Source: Chloroflexota bacterium
GTDB lineage: Bacteria; Chloroflexota; Anaerolineae; B4-G1; DUEL01
DNA: 7,858 bases
NCBI GenBank assembly: GCA_017743275.1
Contig: JAGHZG010000058.1
Span: 1-7,858, forward strand
Direction: 5' to 3'
Both the position numbers and the translations under genes were made by a program. The notes beneath the pieces are model-generated. The model did not search any database. It was given only the letters and a program-made list of their open reading frames with translations, and was not told where the DNA came from. Below are positions 5,422-7,858 of this stretch, piece by piece. The first letter of the stretch is position 1, and each line of letters starts with the position of its first letter.

Positions 5422-6580
5422 GACACCACACGCCGTGGTGCATTATGCTGAGGTCGGTCTGAAGGGGGGAAATCGCGCTTTCTTTGAGCGCGTCCTGGCC
5501 CAGAACATTCTCCAACGGGTGGAGCGGCTGGGCGGCAAAGGGCGGGTGGAACGCCTCTCCGGTCGGTTCCTGGTCCACCTGAATACTCCCTGGGCGCCGT
5601 CGGCCTGGGAGGAGGCGCTGAGCCCGGTCTTCGGCATCGCCCACTTCGCTCCGGTCTACCTGGTGCCGCCCGATATGGAGGCCATCCGGGTCGTCATTCT
5701 GGAGAACCTGCCGGAAGGGCCGGCCCGCACGTTCCGCATCACCGCCAGCCGGGACGACAAGTCCTTCCCCCTGACGTCGCCGGAGATTCAGCGGGAACTG
5801 GGCGCGGCGGTCCAGGCGCGGACGGGCTGGCCAGTGCGACTCAAGGGGGCGGAACTGGAGATCGGGGTGGAGATTCTGCGGAACCGGGCGGTGGTCTATC
5901 TGGGACGGATGCCGGGGCCTGGAGGGCTGCCGGTGGGCGTGAGCGGGAAGGTCGTCCTGCTCCTCTCCGGCGGGATAGATTCGCCCGTGGCCGGGTACTT
6001 CGCCCTGAAACGGGGGTGCCGGGTCATCCCCGTCCATTTTCACAGCCGTCCCTTCGGTAACTGGATGGGGTCGGAGAGTCGGGCACGGGAGATGGTGCGC
6101 GCGCTGGGGCGGTACGGGATGGAGCCGTACCTCTACGTGGTCTCTATCGGGAAGCAACAGCGGGAGATTACGGTGCAGGCACCTGTGGCCTATCGGGTCA
6201 TTCTCTACCGCCGCCTGATGATGCGGGTGGCGACGGCCCTGGCCCGGCGGGAAGGGGCGAAGGCCATCTTCACCGGCGAGTCGCTGGGGCAGGTCGCCTC
6301 CCAGACTTTGGAGAGTCTGACGGTGGTGGAGGAGGCCGCGGGCCTGCCGGTCCTCCGTCCCCTCATCGGCCTGGATAAGACGGAGATCACCGCGCTGGCG
6401 GAGCGCATCGGCACCTACGCGCTCTCCCTGCTGCCCGGGGACGATTGCTGTCAGTTCCTGATGCCTCGCCGGGTGGTCACCCATCCCCGGATGGAGGAGA
6501 CCCTGCGGGCCGAGGAGGCGGTGGAAATGGACCGGCTGGTCCAGGAGGCACTGGACGGCGCGACGCGGGTGGAGGTGTGA
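5417..6580 (+). CDS. thiI: tRNA 4-thiouridine synthetase / thiamine sulfurtransferase ThiI (no rhodanese domain)
   Basis: ThiI adenylates uridine 8 of tRNA and installs sulfur to form 4-thiouridine; in many bacteria it also passes sulfur to thiazole synthesis. The 387-residue protein has an N-terminal ferredoxin-like and THUMP region (about 1-165) for tRNA binding, then the PP-loop SGGIDSP (184-190) for ATP. TGESLGQVASQTLESL (286-301) and DDCCQFLMPRRVVTHP (342-357) are family segments; the cysteine pair at 344-345 lies where longer ThiI proteins have their catalytic cysteine. The rhodanese domain of enterobacterial ThiI is absent, as in Bacillus subtilis, where a dedicated cysteine desulfurase gives sulfur directly. 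The start is inside the last unit of a 7-bp repeat array with GGAG 9 nt upstream. It follows another tRNA-acting gene by 41 nt and its TGA overlaps the next ATG, so co-transcription is likely. Confidence 0.96.
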   Translation: METPHAVVHYAEVGLKGGNRAFFERVLAQNILQRVERLGGKGRVERLSGRFLVHLNTPWAPSAWEEALSPVFGIAHFAPVYLVPPDMEAIRVVILENLPEGPARTFRITASRDDKSFPLTSPEIQRELGAAVQARTGWPVRLKGAELEIGVEILRNRAVVYLGRMPGPGGLPVGVSGKVVLLLSGGIDSPVAGYFALKRGCRVIPVHFHSRPFGNWMGSESRAREMVRALGRYGMEPYLYVVSIGKQQREITVQAPVAYRVILYRRLMMRVATALARREGAKAIFTGESLGQVASQTLESLTVVEEAAGLPVLRPLIGLDKTEITALAERIGTYALSLLPGDDCCQFLMPRRVVTHPRMEETLRAEEAVEMDRLVQEALDGATRVEV

Positions 6581-7203
6581 TGATTCTGCAAACGTTGACC
6601 GTCGGCCTGATTCAGACCAACTGTTACATCGTCGGCTGCGAGCAGACGAAAGAGGGGGTCATCATTGACCCCGGTGGCCATCCGGAGCGCATCCTGCGCG
6701 CGGTGCGCGAGGCGGGCCTGAGGGTCCGCTACGTCCTGAACACCCACTGCCACTTTGACCACATGGCCGCCAATGCCGAAGTGGTCGCGGCGACGGGCGC
6801 GCCGCTGGCGGTCCATCCGGCGGAGCGGCCCATTCTGGAATCGCGCGGCGGCGCGGCCTGGTTCGGCGTCCCCGTCTCCCCCAGCCCCCCGCCCGACCTG
6901 GAACTGGTGGATGGCCAGACCCTGGAGGTGGGGATGCTCCGGTTGCAGGTCCTGCACACCCCTGGCCATTCCCCCGGCAGTGTGACCTTCTACCTGCCCG
7001 ACCAGGGCGTGGCCTTTGACGGCGACGTCCTCTTTGCGATGGGCGTGGGACGGACGGACCTCCCCGGCGGAGACTGGGACACCCTGATGCGTTCCATCGG
7101 GGAGGTCCTCTTCGCGCTGCCCGACGAGACCGTCCTCTACCCGGGCCACGGCCCGAAGACGACGGTGGGGCAGGAGAAGCGGTTCAACCCCTGGTTGCTG
7201 TGA
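6580..7203 (+). CDS. Metallo-beta-lactamase-fold hydrolase, glyoxalase II-like (YcbL type)
   Basis: The 207-residue product has the full metal-binding set of this fold: THCHFDH (55-61; H56, H58, D60, H61), HTPGHSPGSV with H130, FDGD with D149, and YPGHG with H190. The C-terminal segment TTVGQEKRFNPWL (194-206) is typical of short glyoxalase II-like (YcbL-type) enzymes, which lack the extra helical domain of full-length GloB (about 250 residues). The likely chemistry is hydrolysis of S-lactoylglutathione or another thioester, but the substrate is uncertain because many such bacteria do not make glutathione. Position 57 is Cys where Gly or Ala is more usual. The ATG (6580-6582) shares one base with the TGA of thiI, and GGAGG (6571-6575) lies 4 nt upstream; the frame is open further upstream, but only as an overlap with thiI. 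Translational coupling to thiI is likely. Confidence 0.9.
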   Translation: MILQTLTVGLIQTNCYIVGCEQTKEGVIIDPGGHPERILRAVREAGLRVRYVLNTHCHFDHMAANAEVVAATGAPLAVHPAERPILESRGGAAWFGVPVSPSPPPDLELVDGQTLEVGMLRLQVLHTPGHSPGSVTFYLPDQGVAFDGDVLFAMGVGRTDLPGGDWDTLMRSIGEVLFALPDETVLYPGHGPKTTVGQEKRFNPWLL

Positions 7204-7210
7204 ATCCTCT

Positions 7211-7858
7211 TTATTGCACCAGCACGAAGGCCAAGTCGTTGACGTTGGTGCCAGTGGGGCCTGTGATGATGAGGTCGCCCAGGGCGGCGAAGAGGGGGCA
7301 GGCATCGTTGCGGGCCAGGTGGTCGGCGGGGTCCAGCCCCAGGGCACGGGCGCGCGCGACGGTGGTCCCGTCGGCGAAGGCGCCGGCGGCGTCGGTGGGG
7401 CCGTCGGTGCCGTCGGTGGCCAGCGTGGCGACCAGAATGTTCTCCCACCCCTCCAGCACCAGCGCTGCTCCCAGCGCCACTTCCTGGTTGCGGCCGCCCC
7501 GGCCCGAACCGCGCACCGTCACCGTTGTCTCGCCGCCCAGGACCAGGCAGGCCGGAAGGGGCAAAGGATGCCCGGTATGGGCTTCCTCCTTTGCCAGCGC
7601 GGCCAGCATCCGGCCCACCTCCCGTGCTTCCCCTTCCATATACGTGGTCAGGATGGCGGCGTGGAATCCCAGCGCGCGTGCCCGTTTCACCGCCGCCTCC
7701 GCCGCAGTACGGTTCTCGGCGACGATGACGGTATGGACGTGGGCGAAGACGGGGTCCCCTGGCTTGGGGGTCTCCTCTTCCTGACCGCGCCGTCCCCGGT
7801 CCAGATGGCGGAGCGCGGCTGAAGGGGCCTGGTCCCGCAGTCCGTGCCGTTCCAGGAC
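7211..7858 (-). CDS. Glycerate 2-kinase, MOFRL family (C-terminal part; 5' end outside window)
   Basis: The minus-strand frame is open from the window edge to a TAA at 7213-7211, giving the last 215 residues of a protein that is usually about 420-450 long. The MOFRL domain is clear: GGETTVTVRGSGRGGRNQE at residues 108-126 of the fragment, ATDGTDGPTDAAGA (147-160) and PTGTNVNDL (201-209). Enzymes of this family phosphorylate D-glycerate with ATP, usually to 2-phosphoglycerate, linking glycerate from glyoxylate, serine or tartrate breakdown to glycolysis; many are annotated hydroxypyruvate reductase by mistake. A methionine at fragment residue 57 is internal, because conserved-looking coding (HTVIVAENRTAAEAA) runs before it. 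The gene is convergent with the hydrolase gene, with only 7 nt between the stop codons and no room for a terminator hairpin. Confidence 0.92.
   Translation of the reverse strand, partial: VLERHGLRDQAPSAALRHLDRGRRGQEEETPKPGDPVFAHVHTVIVAENRTAAEAAVKRARALGFHAAILTTYMEGEAREVGRMLAALAKEEAHTGHPLPLPACLVLGGETTVTVRGSGRGGRNQEVALGAALVLEGWENILVATLATDGTDGPTDAAGAFADGTTVARARALGLDPADHLARNDACPLFAALGDLIITGPTGTNVNDLAFVLVQ

Noticed and set aside
5393..7347. Minus-strand open frames opposite thiI and the hydrolase gene
   Set aside because: They are shadows in GC-rich DNA, rich in Arg, Pro, His and Gly, and they overlap genes that have complete active-site motifs.

Overview
The window looks like chromosomal DNA from a GC-rich, non-enteric bacterium. 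Gene content, leaderless-style promoter architecture and abundant short palindromic repeats are most in keeping with a Chloroflexota (Anaerolineae-like) genome. That assignment is an inference from overall flavour, because there is no rRNA or other marker gene here. Coding is dense and every complete gene has an intact reading frame.

Layout, left to right. (1) 1-915 (+): the 3' part of a polytopic membrane protein gene whose reading frame is interrupted, without being broken, by a 72-bp palindromic repeat plus half of a second copy. (2) 916-1109: a non-coding gap occupied by a large inverted-repeat element (E1, 924-1146). (3) 1110-2525 (-): purB, adenylosuccinate lyase of the type resembling animal ADSL; its last 11 codons and stop lie inside E1. 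(4) 2526-2762: a divergent intergenic region with a second element of the same family (E2, 2544-2696) and two back-to-back promoter candidates. One is an extended -10 promoter for purB. The other is a -35/-10 pair that would make an almost leaderless message for the next gene. (5) 2763-7203 (+): a three-gene run. It encodes a DHH/DHHA1-CBS-CBS-tRNA nucleotidyltransferase fusion, then thiI (tRNA 4-thiouridine synthesis or thiamine sulfur transfer), then a glyoxalase II-like metallo-beta-lactamase-fold hydrolase. A 7-bp tandem repeat array forms the nucleotidyltransferase-thiI junction, and thiI overlaps the hydrolase gene by 1 nt. (6) 7211-7858 (-): the C-terminal part of a MOFRL-family glycerate 2-kinase, convergent with the hydrolase gene and only 7 nt from it.

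How the genes work together: the first two genes of the (+) run both act on tRNA (3'-end CCA or A addition, and s4U modification), so the run reads as a tRNA-maturation operon with a hydrolase attached. purB is a stand-alone purine gene, and the two edge genes are unrelated.

I see no defence, mobile or biosynthetic system of a new type. The unusual content is the repeat biology. At least three kinds of small palindromic or tandem repeats sit inside or directly against coding sequences, where they supply protein segments, stop codons, a start codon and probably the whole 5' leader of purB.
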